From Desulfosporosinus sp. FKB (GTDB taxonomy: Bacteria > Bacillota > Desulfitobacteriia > Desulfitobacteriales > Desulfitobacteriaceae): DNA of 64,000 nucleotides. The position numbers and the translations under genes are program-made. The stretch lies in contig NZ_NADJ01000038.1 in NCBI RefSeq assembly GCF_002196705.1, forward strand, positions 124,001-188,000. The letters are read 5' to 3'. A model generated the notes under the pieces. That model did not search any database. It was given only the letters and a program-made list of their open reading frames with translations, and was not told the DNA's origin. Each line of letters starts with the position of its first letter. Positions within the stretch are counted from its first letter, which is position 1. Positions 26,109 to 34,372 of this stretch are shown piece by piece.

Positions 26109-27590
26109 TTAGTTTGGCGGGGGACCGCCGTCACCAGGACCCCCGCCCCCGAAAAGGAGATCTGAACCAGAGCTGGATTTCGTTGTCGTTGAAGCAGAAT
26201 TAGTTCCCGTAACAACTTCTTGCCCTTCTTTTAAACCGCTCTTGATTTCAACATTCGTTCCATTATCCAGACCAATTACTACTGGAATAAAACGGCTATT
26301 CCCTATTGAAGTTCCACCCTTACCGTTACTTGTGCCGGAATCACTTTGCCCGGAGTCAACATTAAAACCTCCGGGAACCATGACGCCTGTCTGATTCCCG
26401 GAGGTTTTAAGAGCCTCGCTGGGAACAGTTAAAACATTCGTTGCTTGAGCTGCTATGATCTCCACATTGGCATTCATTCCTGCTCTCAGCAGATCACTGT
26501 TGTTATCGACTGTCGCTTTGAGCTCATAGGTTGTAACGTTCTGGGTAGTTGAGCCTTCTAAAGCAACGGAATTCACTGTTCCGCTGATATGCTGATTTGG
26601 ATAAGAATCCAGGGTAATATCCACTTTTTGCCCAACTTTACACTGGGTAATATCTGCTTGATCTATCGAAGCATCGACCTCAAGTTTGTCCCCCGTAGGT
26701 GTAAGGGTGATTATGGAATTCGAATCCGAATCTTGACCCAGCTCAAGAGGGCAGCTAATAATCACAGCATCCACCGGTGCAACAATGGAGGCATTATTTA
26801 AATCTGCCTGGGCGCTGGCTAATTGCGCCTGGGCAATCTGAATATTCGCTTGTGCCGATCTGATATCTGCTTCGTTAGGTCCTTTGGTTTGTTGGTCTAC
26901 TTGATACTGGGCAGAAGTAACGTCGGCTTCCGCGGCTGCTAACGCTTTTTCAGCCCCCCCATTCTGGAGATTCTTTGCAGAGGTCAGAGAACTCAGCGCC
27001 GAATTCAAGGAAGTCTGAGCAGATTGTATCGATGAGGAATCGCCGCTCAACTGTGCTTTCGCTAAATTGTCACTAGCAGCTTTTATATTATTCTGGGCAA
27101 GTGTGACCTGGTTTTCTAAATAACCAGGTTCGACATTTTGCTTCGCTGCAGTTAAACTTTGTTCTGCTTTGGCTAAGGCAGCCATAGCTTGAGCGCGTGT
27201 ATTTTCATTATAAGAATCTTCAAGACTCTGGAGTTTTGACTTGGCCGTAGTCACATTGGCCTGGGCTTGTAAAACAGATGTCTTCAGTTTCGTTTCATCA
27301 ATTTTAGCCAGAACTTGTCCTGCCTTAACCGTATCTCCCTCTTTAACATTCAGTTCCACGATTTTTCCCGCCGTAGAAGAATTATCTGTAGGAAATGTCA
27401 AAGTAATGGCATGCTGGTAATTAACGGTTCCGGTCGCCTTAATTGCTTTTGTAATATTTCCTATTTTAGCCTTGGTGGTCGTTACCGAAGCTGTTACCGG
27501 TTTAACTATAAAACGGTTATAGGCCCAATAACCTCCTCCTGATAAAAGGAGAAAACCCATTACCCCAACTGTCATCCATTTTTTGTTCAT
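26109..27590 (-). CDS. HlyD/MacA-type membrane fusion (efflux adaptor) protein
   Basis: 493 residues from the ATG at 27590 (GGGAAGAAAGT just upstream; the frame opens 6 codons earlier). Residues about 5-25 are a membrane anchor. A lipoyl half-domain (GTVNYQHAITLTFP / GKIVELNVKEGDTVKAGQVLAKIDE, about 53-100) is followed by a long alpha-hairpin coiled coil rich in Ala, Gln and Ser (about 105-265), the second lipoyl half (IVAPVDAVIISC), and beta-barrel domains. The C-terminal tail is Ser/Gly/Pro-rich and contains GGGGPGDGGPPPN. Such adaptors partner ABC or RND exporters, but no transporter gene is adjacent. The promoter carries an 11-bp-phased box. Confidence 0.88.
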   Translation of the reverse strand: MNKKWMTVGVMGFLLLSGGGYWAYNRFIVKPVTASVTTTKAKIGNITKAIKATGTVNYQHAITLTFPTDNSSTAGKIVELNVKEGDTVKAGQVLAKIDETKLKTSVLQAQANVTTAKSKLQSLEDSYNENTRAQAMAALAKAEQSLTAAKQNVEPGYLENQVTLAQNNIKAASDNLAKAQLSGDSSSIQSAQTSLNSALSSLTSAKNLQNGGAEKALAAAEADVTSAQYQVDQQTKGPNEADIRSAQANIQIAQAQLASAQADLNNASIVAPVDAVIISCPLELGQDSDSNSIITLTPTGDKLEVDASIDQADITQCKVGQKVDITLDSYPNQHISGTVNSVALEGSTTQNVTTYELKATVDNNSDLLRAGMNANVEIIAAQATNVLTVPSEALKTSGNQTGVMVPGGFNVDSGQSDSGTSNGKGGTSIGNSRFIPVVIGLDNGTNVEIKSGLKEGQEVVTGTNSASTTTKSSSGSDLLFGGGGPGDGGPPPN

Positions 27591-27683
27591 ACTTTCTTCC
27601 CTTTCCAAACTGATAAGACGATGAAACGCTGTTATGTAACTTTAGTAGCAATTATTCCTCTCGCCTTAAAGTACTACATTCAG

Positions 27684-27721
27684 ATGAAATTCAGCTGAAT
27701 CATTGCTGAATTCTGGCTGAA
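27684..27721 (-). promoter_or_regulatory. four 11-bp-phased TTCAG/TTCAT repeats before the HlyD gene
   Basis: On the plus strand ATGAA at 27684 and CTGAA at 27695, 27706 and 27717, exactly 11 bp apart; the minus strand reads TTCAG-N6-TTCAG-N6-TTCAG-N6-TTCAT toward the gene. Two TTCAG copies in the opposite sense at 27679 and 27690 overlap the same block, also 11 bp apart. TGTAGTA follows the last repeat at the same distance as in 238-275. Confidence 0.75.
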
Positions 27722-27837
27722 ATATCTAGTATTTCATAAAGTTTCACTTCAGAGCGATTTATGGTAATGATATTCTAAAAACTCTTGAAATAATCTGTAT
27801 GTATCGAGACTATGAACTTATCGATCTTTAGTGAATA

Positions 27838-27874
27838 AAAAAACCTGAAAGGCGTTAAAATGCGTCCTCTCAGG
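27838..27874 (-). terminator. weak terminator after the alcohol dehydrogenase remnant
   Basis: On the minus strand CCTGAGAGGACG and its imperfect complement form a stem followed by T7. Two mismatches lower confidence. Confidence 0.5.
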
Positions 27875-27902
27875 GCAATCTTGTTTATTTCAATTCTTTG
27901 AA

Positions 27903-28634
27903 TTAAGATTTCAACACAACTTTGATGCAGTTCTCAAGCTTTTGATCAAATAGTTCGTAAGCCTTTTCGCCTTCAGTTAGTGACATTCGATGAGTTATTA
28001 TATCTGTTGCATCAAACTCATTCTTGATGATCATATCTAAAATACGATCTATATACGAATGTGCGGGACATTGGCCCATTTTTAAGGTAACATTTCTGGA
28101 AAAGAAATCTCCAAAGGGGAAATTATTATATCTCGCTCCATAGACACCAACCACAGATATTGTTCCCCCCTTACGGACTGCCTGTGAGGCAATTTCAAGG
28201 GCCGATTTTGAGCCTCCTTGAATCTTTAATAGTGTTTCTAATTTTTCAACTGAAGACATTTCCCCGTCCGTCCCAACACAATCAATAACTACGTCCGCTC
28301 TGCCATGGGTTATTTCTTTAATGTATTCTCAGGTATTCTGCCTGACCGCCGTCATAGCCGCCCATTAGCTCGCTATAGCCCAAAATGCCGCCTATTTCAC
28401 CATGATCATTTGAATTATCGCATTGGCTCCACAGCCCATACATACAGTACCAACAGTACCCGCAAGCCACTGGAAAAGGCACTATTACTCGATCGCCCTT
28501 TCTAACTTTTTTGACATCGCTCCCTATTTCTTCAACAACGCCCATAGCTTCATGACCAATAATAAATCCTTTGGGCATTTTGGGGATACGTCCGCGTAAT
28601 AGATGTAAATCCGAACCACAAATGGTCGTGAAGT
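27903..28634 (-). pseudogene. broken zinc-dependent alcohol dehydrogenase (MDR family)
   Basis: Three in-order pieces of a medium-chain zinc dehydrogenase are visible. The first (about 28634-28579) reads TTICGSDLHLLRGRIPKM, the catalytic Zn region, without start codon and without the first 30 or so residues. The second (28578-28318) continues GHEAMGVVEEIGSDVKKV and the structural-zinc CGYCWYC segment and stops soon after GGQAEYLRI. The third (from about 28325 down to 27903) starts in another frame at YIKEITHGRADVVIDCVG and runs to the normal C-terminus. Roughly 90 residues, including the cofactor-binding fold, are deleted at the frame change. The gene cannot make an active enzyme. Confidence 0.85.
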
Positions 28635-28727
28635 AACTTTAATTATTATGTCATAAGATGGGCAATGAACAAATTTCAGGAACCTTGTTCACTCAAATCC
28701 ATAAATTGAAGTAAGGGGTTGATAAGA

Positions 28728-28997
28728 ATGACGGAAGAAATCCGATGTGTCCATTGCGATAAAAAAAGCAATCAGGATCAATGGTTTATTACGACTGCTT
28801 ATGCTTTAACCATGAGCATTGAAGAGGTTGCCAATCGAGATAAGCCAATCTTAGTATATTTTTGTCCCAATTGTGGTTTGCCCAATACACGAATAAAAGA
28901 GGACCAGCAAGTAATGCCAGCGGAGGAAGACATCGAAGCAATCAATGACGAAGCAATCAAATTAAGCAATAACACGTCAGATTTTGAGAGTGAGTGA
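28728..28997 (+). CDS. small zinc-ribbon protein
   Basis: 89 residues from the ATG at 28728 (AAGGGG upstream; an in-frame TTG at 28719 is less well placed). Two CxxC pairs, CVHCDKK near the start and YFCPNCGLPNT at about 45-55, frame about 35 residues that include DQWFITTAYALT. This arrangement suggests one bound zinc. The acidic C-terminal third (EEDIEAINDE) is probably disordered. It is monocistronic with its own terminator. The function is unknown. Confidence 0.7.
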   Translation: MTEEIRCVHCDKKSNQDQWFITTAYALTMSIEEVANRDKPILVYFCPNCGLPNTRIKEDQQVMPAEEDIEAINDEAIKLSNNTSDFESE

Positions 28998-29022
28998 ACC
29001 CAAGATTAATTATGTCAAGCAA

Positions 29023-29050
29023 ATGACGCTGAAAGCGTCTTTTGTGTTTT
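29023..29050 (+). terminator. terminator after the zinc-ribbon gene
   Basis: GACGC-TGAAA-GCGTC followed by TTTTGTGTTTT, 25 bp after the stop codon. Confidence 0.8.
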
Positions 29051-29127
29051 CAATCTTTATATCTGTATAATTTCATAATCTCATAATTATTAAGACAAAC
29101 TAAAACTACGAAAGGAGGTATGGTTAT

Positions 29128-30300
29128 TTGGACTCACTGCTTCTTAAAAATTGTCTGATTTTAGAACAGCATGGAAAAACCGTACATAAGGACATTTTAA
29201 TCGAGATGGGTAAGATATCATCTCTGGAAGAGGGTCTATCCTCTGCCGATTGTTCTTCAATAATTGATGTTCAAGAGCAATATGTTTTGCCTGGATTTAT
29301 TGACTGCCATACTCATTTAGGAATTATTGAAGAATGCACCGGAAAAATCGGAGTCGACAATAACGAAACCTCCAATGCGGTTACCCCCAATCTTCGAGGC
29401 ATCGATGCAGTCAACCCTCTGGATGTGTCTTTTAAAGACGCTGTTAAATCTGGGGTTACAACAGTTATGGTGGGACCAGGGAGTAATAATGTTGTAGGTG
29501 GCCTCTCTTTAGCGATAAAAACATCAGGACGCATCATTGATCAAATGGTCATAAAAAGCCCGGTTGGCTTAAAAATTGCCCTGGGCGAAAATCCAATCAG
29601 TACTTATGGCATCGAAAGTAAATGCCCAGTTACGAGAATGGGAACGGCTGCTTTAATCAGGGAACTATTTATGCGAACAGAAGATTATCGAGAGTTAAAG
29701 CAACTAGGCAAAATTAACTATCGAGATCCCCGTCTTGAGGCGGTTATTCCTGTCCTTCAAGGTGAAATTCCTTTACGGGCCCATGCTCATAGAGCTGACG
29801 ATATTGTTACCGCTATACGTATTGCTGAAGAATTCAAAATTCATAAACTCGTTATTGAACATGGAACCGAAGCTGATTTAGTCGAAGACTATCTTAAAGA
29901 ACGCAAAATACCAGTAGCTTTTGGCCCTATGTTAACACCGCGAATTAAAATGGAATTAAAAAGCCGAAATTACAAGACTGCCATTAATCTGGTTAATGCC
30001 GGCATAAAAGTTGCTCTAATTACTGATCATCCCTATAATTCCATAGACCAATTGCGCACTATTGCTTCTTTGAGTATCGCTGAAGGCTTGAATCCTTCCG
30101 AAGCACTGCGTGCTCTTACTTCGAACCCCGCAGAAATTTTAGAATGCGGTCAGCAAATCGGAGCTATTAAAATAGGCTATGATGCTGATTTGGTCGTCTT
30201 TGACGGAGATCCATTTAATCTTAACTCCAAAGTCATCTATACATTTGTTAATGGCCAACTGGCATATTCAAAAAACGGGAAACCGTCTTTCAAAGTTTAG
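29128..30300 (+). CDS. amidohydrolase-family protein
   Basis: 390 residues with a TTG start 10 bp after AAAGGAGG; an ATG three codons earlier touches the Shine-Dalgarno sequence. The barrel carries the metal ligands of the family: H61-x-H63 in DCHTHLG, His in LRAHAHRADDI (about 218-228), EHGTEADL and the catalytic Asp in ALITDHPYNS (about 298-306). It closes with the beta-sandwich typical of imidazolonepropionase- and dihydroorotase-like enzymes (IGYDADLVVFDGDPF). The substrate is unknown. A small zinc-ribbon gene follows 19 bp later and may be co-transcribed. Confidence 0.88.
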   Translation: MDSLLLKNCLILEQHGKTVHKDILIEMGKISSLEEGLSSADCSSIIDVQEQYVLPGFIDCHTHLGIIEECTGKIGVDNNETSNAVTPNLRGIDAVNPLDVSFKDAVKSGVTTVMVGPGSNNVVGGLSLAIKTSGRIIDQMVIKSPVGLKIALGENPISTYGIESKCPVTRMGTAALIRELFMRTEDYRELKQLGKINYRDPRLEAVIPVLQGEIPLRAHAHRADDIVTAIRIAEEFKIHKLVIEHGTEADLVEDYLKERKIPVAFGPMLTPRIKMELKSRNYKTAINLVNAGIKVALITDHPYNSIDQLRTIASLSIAEGLNPSEALRALTSNPAEILECGQQIGAIKIGYDADLVVFDGDPFNLNSKVIYTFVNGQLAYSKNGKPSFKV

Positions 30301-30319
30301 CTTTTAAGGAGTTTTCAAT

Positions 30320-30460
30320 ATGGTATTACGATGTCCAAAATGCAACAGTCAAAAGTATTATTATACCTATATTAACCAGCGAGAAATTGTGCTTTGTAGA
30401 TGCTGCGGATATTGGGAATCATTGTCTTTAGATGACTGGGAGAAATTAAGTGATTCTTAA
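30320..30460 (+). CDS. 46-residue zinc-ribbon protein
   Basis: MVLRCPKCNS and REIVLCRCCGYW give two CxxC pairs 21 residues apart, a minimal zinc ribbon. TAAGGAG precedes the ATG at a good distance. It follows the amidohydrolase gene by 19 bp. The protein is too small for further assignment. Confidence 0.65.
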   Translation: MVLRCPKCNSQKYYYTYINQREIVLCRCCGYWESLSLDDWEKLSDS

Positions 30461-30539
30461 TTTTCTTTACTTATAACCTAAGTACAACTCCTTTTCCGAT
30501 ACTCATATAAAGTTTCCAGCGTTTCTAAGGGTTAGGAGG

Positions 30540-30815
30540 TTACTCCTCCGGGATAATTTTAGCTCGGTCAAAAGCCAAACGTTTCTTTATATCCATGATC
30601 TCTTCCGAAATCGTTGCCAAGCTATTAGCGCAGGTTTCATTGTGGGTTTGCATCTTTTTTAAGGAAGAAGATTTTAAATCCTGTCGCTTTTGAACCTTCT
30701 TTCTGTCAAAGTGATACATCGTTTCCCGCTGTCCTTGACGAGAATCGTCAAGCCTGATCTTTCGAGCTGGGCGAATGCTGCTTATAGGCTTTATTTCCTC
30801 TACATGTTCGTCCAA
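30540..30815 (-). CDS. hypothetical charged protein
   Basis: 91 residues with a TTG start behind GAGGAAGTG. It is rich in Lys, Arg, Glu and Asp. The first 45 residues are basic (IRPARKIRLDDSRQGQRE), and the second half forms an amphipathic helix with ISEEIMDIKKRLAFDRAKIIPEE. No cysteine, signal or membrane segment. I do not recognise it. Convergent with the 46-residue zinc ribbon gene. Confidence 0.5.
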   Translation of the reverse strand: MDEHVEEIKPISSIRPARKIRLDDSRQGQRETMYHFDRKKVQKRQDLKSSSLKKMQTHNETCANSLATISEEIMDIKKRLAFDRAKIIPEE

Positions 30816-31201
30816 GTGATATCACTTCCTCTTCTTATGTATCTAGAGCCGTTAAATATATTTCTTGACAAAATTACCCACTGAAATTAATAGATAACTT
30901 TTTAACCATTTTATCATTATCCTACAGCTTTACTCTAGATAAAGATAGTCGCTGCTCATCGCTATCTTCTTTTTCAGGCTCTTAACATTAAATCTTCAGC
31001 GTCAGAAGAGTAAACGTTAATCGCTTATGTTCAGACTATTTTTTTAATACGAGTAATTCTCTGCAAAAAGGGTGTATTTAAGGGCACCCTTTTTATCTGC
31101 ATCCAATATATTAGATTATAAACCAGCTGCTGCTTGTGTCTTGTTGCTTAAATTAGTTAATTAAAAAAGTAACAATTTATTAGGTGAACGAGGAGGCTGA
31201 C
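30816..31201. other. non-coding stretch with two hairpins
   Basis: AAGATAG-CGCTGCTCATCG-CTATCTT at about 30943-30970 and AAAAGGGTG / CACCCTTTT at about 31067-31093 (with TTTTTAT after it on the plus strand) are terminator-like. No gene ends just upstream on the plus strand, so the second hairpin may be an attenuator or a relic. Confidence 0.45.
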
Positions 31202-32095
31202 ATGGATAAGTTAGAACTTATTTCAAAAATATTTCAAACAGCAGAAGAGATTCCTTTTGACAACTCCTCAAAAATTATTCTAATGAGTGACATCCATCGA
31301 GGAGACGGAAGTTGGGCTGATGATTTTTCTAAAAACCAAAATGTATATTACGCTGCTTTAAACCATTACTACCATGAAAACTATACCTACATCGAAGTTG
31401 GTGATGGTGACGAGCTCTGGAAAAATAATAAACTAACCGACATCATTAATGTACATAATGATACTTTTCTGCTCCTCTCTAAATTTTACAATGAGGGCCG
31501 TCTTTATATGATTTGGGGAAATCACGATATCGTTAAACAATCCGAGAATTATGTATTCAATAACTTATATCAATACTTCGATGAACAAGAAAAAAAGTCT
31601 ATTCCCTTATTTCAGGATCTAAAACTACATGAGGGGTTAATTTTAAGACATCAAGAAACAAATCAGAAGATCCTCTTAATTCATGGTCACCAGGTAAATA
31701 TTATGGATTATGAGCTCTGGAGATTATCCCGATTTCTCGTAAGATATTTATGGAAACACCTCGAGTTATTTGGTATGAATGACCCCACAAGTACTGCAAA
31801 AAATTATGAGAAAAAGGAAGATGTAGATAAAGCACTGATTGAATGGGTAACTTTAAATAAACATCCGCTTATTGCCGGGCATACTCATAGGCCAATGTTC
31901 CCGGAGGTAGGCGGCCCTCCCTATTTTAATGACGGAAGCTGTGTCCATCCGCGAAGTATCACGGGTATCGAAATCAATGATGGATCAATAGCGCTTATCA
32001 AATGGAGTGTCAAAACTAAGGACGACGGAACATTATTTATCGCTAAAGAGTTTCTGGAAGGGCCAAGAAAGTTATCCGACTTTCAATATTCCTAA
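31202..32095 (+). CDS. calcineurin-like metallophosphoesterase
   Basis: 297 residues from the ATG at 31202, which has GAGGAGG 5 bp upstream (GTG at 31184 is less likely). The metal ligands of the fold occur in order: DIHRGDG (about 25-31), VGDGDELWK (about 67-75), WGNHDIV (about 107-113), LIHGHQVN (about 164-171) and AGHTHRPMF (about 227-235). The family hydrolyses phosphomonoesters or diesters. The C-terminal GSCVHPRSITGIEI resembles UDP-2,3-diacylglucosamine hydrolase relatives, but a lipid A role is not expected in a Firmicute. The substrate is unknown. Monocistronic. Confidence 0.88.
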   Translation: MDKLELISKIFQTAEEIPFDNSSKIILMSDIHRGDGSWADDFSKNQNVYYAALNHYYHENYTYIEVGDGDELWKNNKLTDIINVHNDTFLLLSKFYNEGRLYMIWGNHDIVKQSENYVFNNLYQYFDEQEKKSIPLFQDLKLHEGLILRHQETNQKILLIHGHQVNIMDYELWRLSRFLVRYLWKHLELFGMNDPTSTAKNYEKKEDVDKALIEWVTLNKHPLIAGHTHRPMFPEVGGPPYFNDGSCVHPRSITGIEINDGSIALIKWSVKTKDDGTLFIAKEFLEGPRKLSDFQYS

Positions 32096-32197
32096 GGACA
32101 ATTAATCGCAAATTCCCATTATGTATAATTTACTTCCGATTTAATTGGTTTATAACGGCGTCGGATGTTATAAGGCCAGAGAAACACCGGACAGTAA

Positions 32198-32235
32198 ATA
32201 TGGTATCAATCTACTGGTGTATATTGATACCATAT
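32198..32235. repeat. 13-bp inverted repeat
   Basis: ATATGGTATCAAT (32198-32210) and its complement (32223-32235) flank a 12-base spacer. There is no T run, so it may be a regulator site or a weak hairpin. The remaining bases of 32096-32304 show nothing else. Confidence 0.5.
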
Positions 32236-32304
32236 AGATAAGATCTGCAGATTCATGATTTTAAGATCAGCAAATTTGAGATGAGAAAGGTCCATTAAAG
32301 GTGA

Positions 32305-32421
32305 TTACCACCACCGTCGCCCTAAGTCCGGATAACACCCGCACCCAAAACCGGCGCCATATGGTCCTCCCCAATAATTTAGCCAGTATGGCCACGTCCA
32401 TACAAGACCCAAAGTTGGCAT
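32305..32421 (-). CDS. 38-residue Gly/Tyr/Trp-rich peptide
   Basis: From the ATG at 32421 (GGGAGGTGG 3-6 bp upstream) it encodes MPTLGLVWTWPYWLNYWGG followed by YGAGFGCGCYPDLGRRWW. Composition resembles small spore-coat or exosporium peptides. The frame is open 23 codons further upstream without a ribosome site. The strong Shine-Dalgarno sequence is the main support. Confidence 0.5.
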   Translation of the reverse strand: MPTLGLVWTWPYWLNYWGGPYGAGFGCGCYPDLGRRWW

Positions 32422-32582
32422 TTTCCACCTCCCAATCATTACGATAGTCTCCATTGCGAAATAGGCTCGACTCAGTAATAGCATATTCACAAGGTTGGTT
32501 TTAGGTTAATAAATATCTTTTTCCATTCTAATACCGGAAGTCCGTGAGGCTAAAATGTTCGCCTCATAGTTCCCTTGAACAG

Positions 32583-33074
32583 CTATCTCTTCATATCTTT
32601 GACATCCATACTTACAACATAGGCAGTGGGATCAAACTCCTGAATAAGCTTTGTTAATTCTCTAAACTGTTTTTTCTTAACGATAAGTATCAGTTGAGAC
32701 TTTTCTGAGCCATTCATTCCATATCCTTTAGCCGTTGTTACAGCGAATCCCTGTTCTCTCAGGGTATCTGCCAAACTCCACTCATCGTGATTTGCAACAA
32801 CTAAGACATAAATACTATCCCGCGATAATTTATCATCTATTATCATGCCAATATAGTTGCCTGCTGCATATCCGCAGGCATAAAAAATCAGCACTGTCGG
32901 ATGCATAACGTATTTAAACGCCTGAGATGCTCCCAAGGTATAAACAATAATTTCCACAAAGGCAATGAGTGAAACAATATATTTTTTGCCTCTTATCATT
33001 GACTTCAGACGAAGGGTATCTAAGGAAACGTCTATAATTCGGGCAAAAAATATCAAAACTCCTAAAATTACCAA
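32583..33074 (-). CDS. UPF0316/DUF2179 membrane protein (YebE-like)
   Basis: About 163 residues. The start is probably the TTG at 33074, with GAGGTGATATCG upstream; a GTG at 33083 lies inside that site. Three membrane helices (about 1-20, 35-55, 60-85) include FFARIIDVSLDTLRLKSMIRG, the hallmark of the N-terminal DUF5698 part. They are followed by the cytoplasmic DUF2179 domain with DTLREQGFAVTTAKGYGMNG. DUF2179 domains also end YitT-type proteins. The function is unknown. Confidence 0.82.
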   Translation of the reverse strand: MVILGVLIFFARIIDVSLDTLRLKSMIRGKKYIVSLIAFVEIIVYTLGASQAFKYVMHPTVLIFYACGYAAGNYIGMIIDDKLSRDSIYVLVVANHDEWSLADTLREQGFAVTTAKGYGMNGSEKSQLILIVKKKQFRELTKLIQEFDPTAYVVSMDVKDMKR

Positions 33075-33289
33075 CGATATCACCTCTATCTATCATTTTT
33101 ATCTTAATACTATTTAACCAGTAACCACTAATAATTCTATGACCTAAACTAATTCAATCATACATACTCTTTTCACGAAAAAAATTCCTTTCACCGCCGC
33201 AATATTACTGCCGGGAACTCCCTCCGCTCGATTGCCGACTTCAAAAATAACATTGATTAGTTAAATAATATCCTATTACAAAAATTCAA

Positions 33290-33317
33290 AAGCCACAACC
33301 TTTTTAGGTGTGGCTTA
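33290..33317 (-). terminator. terminator of the gene at 33321
   Basis: AAGCCACA / TGTGGCTT stem with inner CC/GG, followed on the minus strand by TTTTGAATTTTTG, and located directly after the stop codon. Confidence 0.75.
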
Positions 33318-33320
33318 TCA

Positions 33321-33722
33321 TCACGCTGTAGTGCGTATCGCTCTTTTCTTTTCAAACTCCGCCCATCGTTCTTCCATTGACATTGCTCGAGTCTTCTTTC
33401 CTTTAGGACCATTATTATCGGTTTCTTGTTTACTGGAATCGAGTTCTGCTTCAGAGATCTCCGCTAGGCACGTTTCTTCTTTAGACCTCCCTGCAATTTC
33501 TTCTTTGGATTCTTCTATTTCTGCCACCACCCGTGCAATTCTGGCGCTTGTTTCTCTTATCCGCTCATCAATCATACTTTCCTTTCTTACATAACTAAGA
33601 ATTTTTCTCTGTAGTAAAACAATCACTGTTATTAGTACTAAAATGGACAGACCTTCAAGTAATTCAAATAAATTAACCTGAAAACTGATCCTGCGACAAG
33701 ATTCAAGTATTTGATTAACCAT
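33321..33722 (-). CDS. membrane-anchored coiled-coil protein, hypothetical
   Basis: 133 residues. One membrane helix at about 18-38 (LFELLEGLSILVLITVIVLL) is followed by a basic step (QRKILSYVRK) and a long charged helix (about 50-100) with heptad character. The C-terminus is polar and basic (GPKGKKTRAMSMEERWAEFEKKR). The topology is probably outside-in with the coil in the cytoplasm. No family recognised. Confidence 0.6.
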   Translation of the reverse strand: MVNQILESCRRISFQVNLFELLEGLSILVLITVIVLLQRKILSYVRKESMIDERIRETSARIARVVAEIEESKEEIAGRSKEETCLAEISEAELDSSKQETDNNGPKGKKTRAMSMEERWAEFEKKRAIRTTA

Positions 33723-33972
33723 ATGCTTTTAAGTCCACCTCAATCCTAATGTAAGTGTTAATATCATAGATACCAGAAGGAACATTTTAAATCTTATTTT
33801 CTATAAACAATCAAAAATCACCTTCCAATATATTGTAATATATTGTAAAATCGGTTCTTATTTTAGGGCTGATTAAAAATGCCTAACAGCTTGAGGTTTC
33901 AAACTTTCAGGCACAACAACCAGCTTTGAGCGCAACTTGTCTGGCGGGAAGAATATCCCTATGTTACGACAA

Positions 33973-34007
33973 AACCCCTATATTTGGATTATTCCAACAT
34001 AGGGGTT
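33973..34007 (-). terminator. terminator after the Cys-rich gene
   Basis: AACCCCTAT / ATAGGGGTT around a 17-base loop, followed by TTTTGTCG on the minus strand. Confidence 0.7.
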
Positions 34008-34023
34008 CGTCCTCTTATGGACA

Positions 34024-34263
34024 TTATCGGCGTTTAAGAGTATAGTTTATACCCTTTCCTCGAAGTCTGTTTCCAGAACTTTCTTCTTCTTTATTAATTA
34101 ATATATCATCAATTCCGATTTCGGCATAATCACCTTCAAGAGTATCTATACACTGACAACAATTATCACATAATTTACTTGGGTCTAGATCGCAGCGATC
34201 ACACTCACCACAATCTGTGCATAGCCGGTCTTCCAAAATACATTGTTTACTAATTGTTTTCAA
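34024..34263 (-). CDS. small cysteine-rich protein
   Basis: About 79 residues. The TTG at 34263 with GAGGG 10 bp upstream is the best start. Nine Cys lie within the first 40 residues in a CxxCGxCxxC-x6-CxxCCxC-like cluster (LCTDCGECDRCDLDPSKLCD and NCCQCI), with many Asp. This implies zinc or iron-sulfur binding. The C-terminal half is polar and basic. No family recognised. Monocistronic. Confidence 0.65.
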   Translation of the reverse strand: MKTISKQCILEDRLCTDCGECDRCDLDPSKLCDNCCQCIDTLEGDYAEIGIDDILINKEEESSGNRLRGKGINYTLKRR

Positions 34264-34372
34264 GTTTATCAATCCCTCAGAATTTAGTTATTTTTAATGA
34301 TTTCTATGAGTCATCTGCTATTTGATTTATGTTACTTTCTATAATAACATAGAATACCGATTCCAGACAAAA

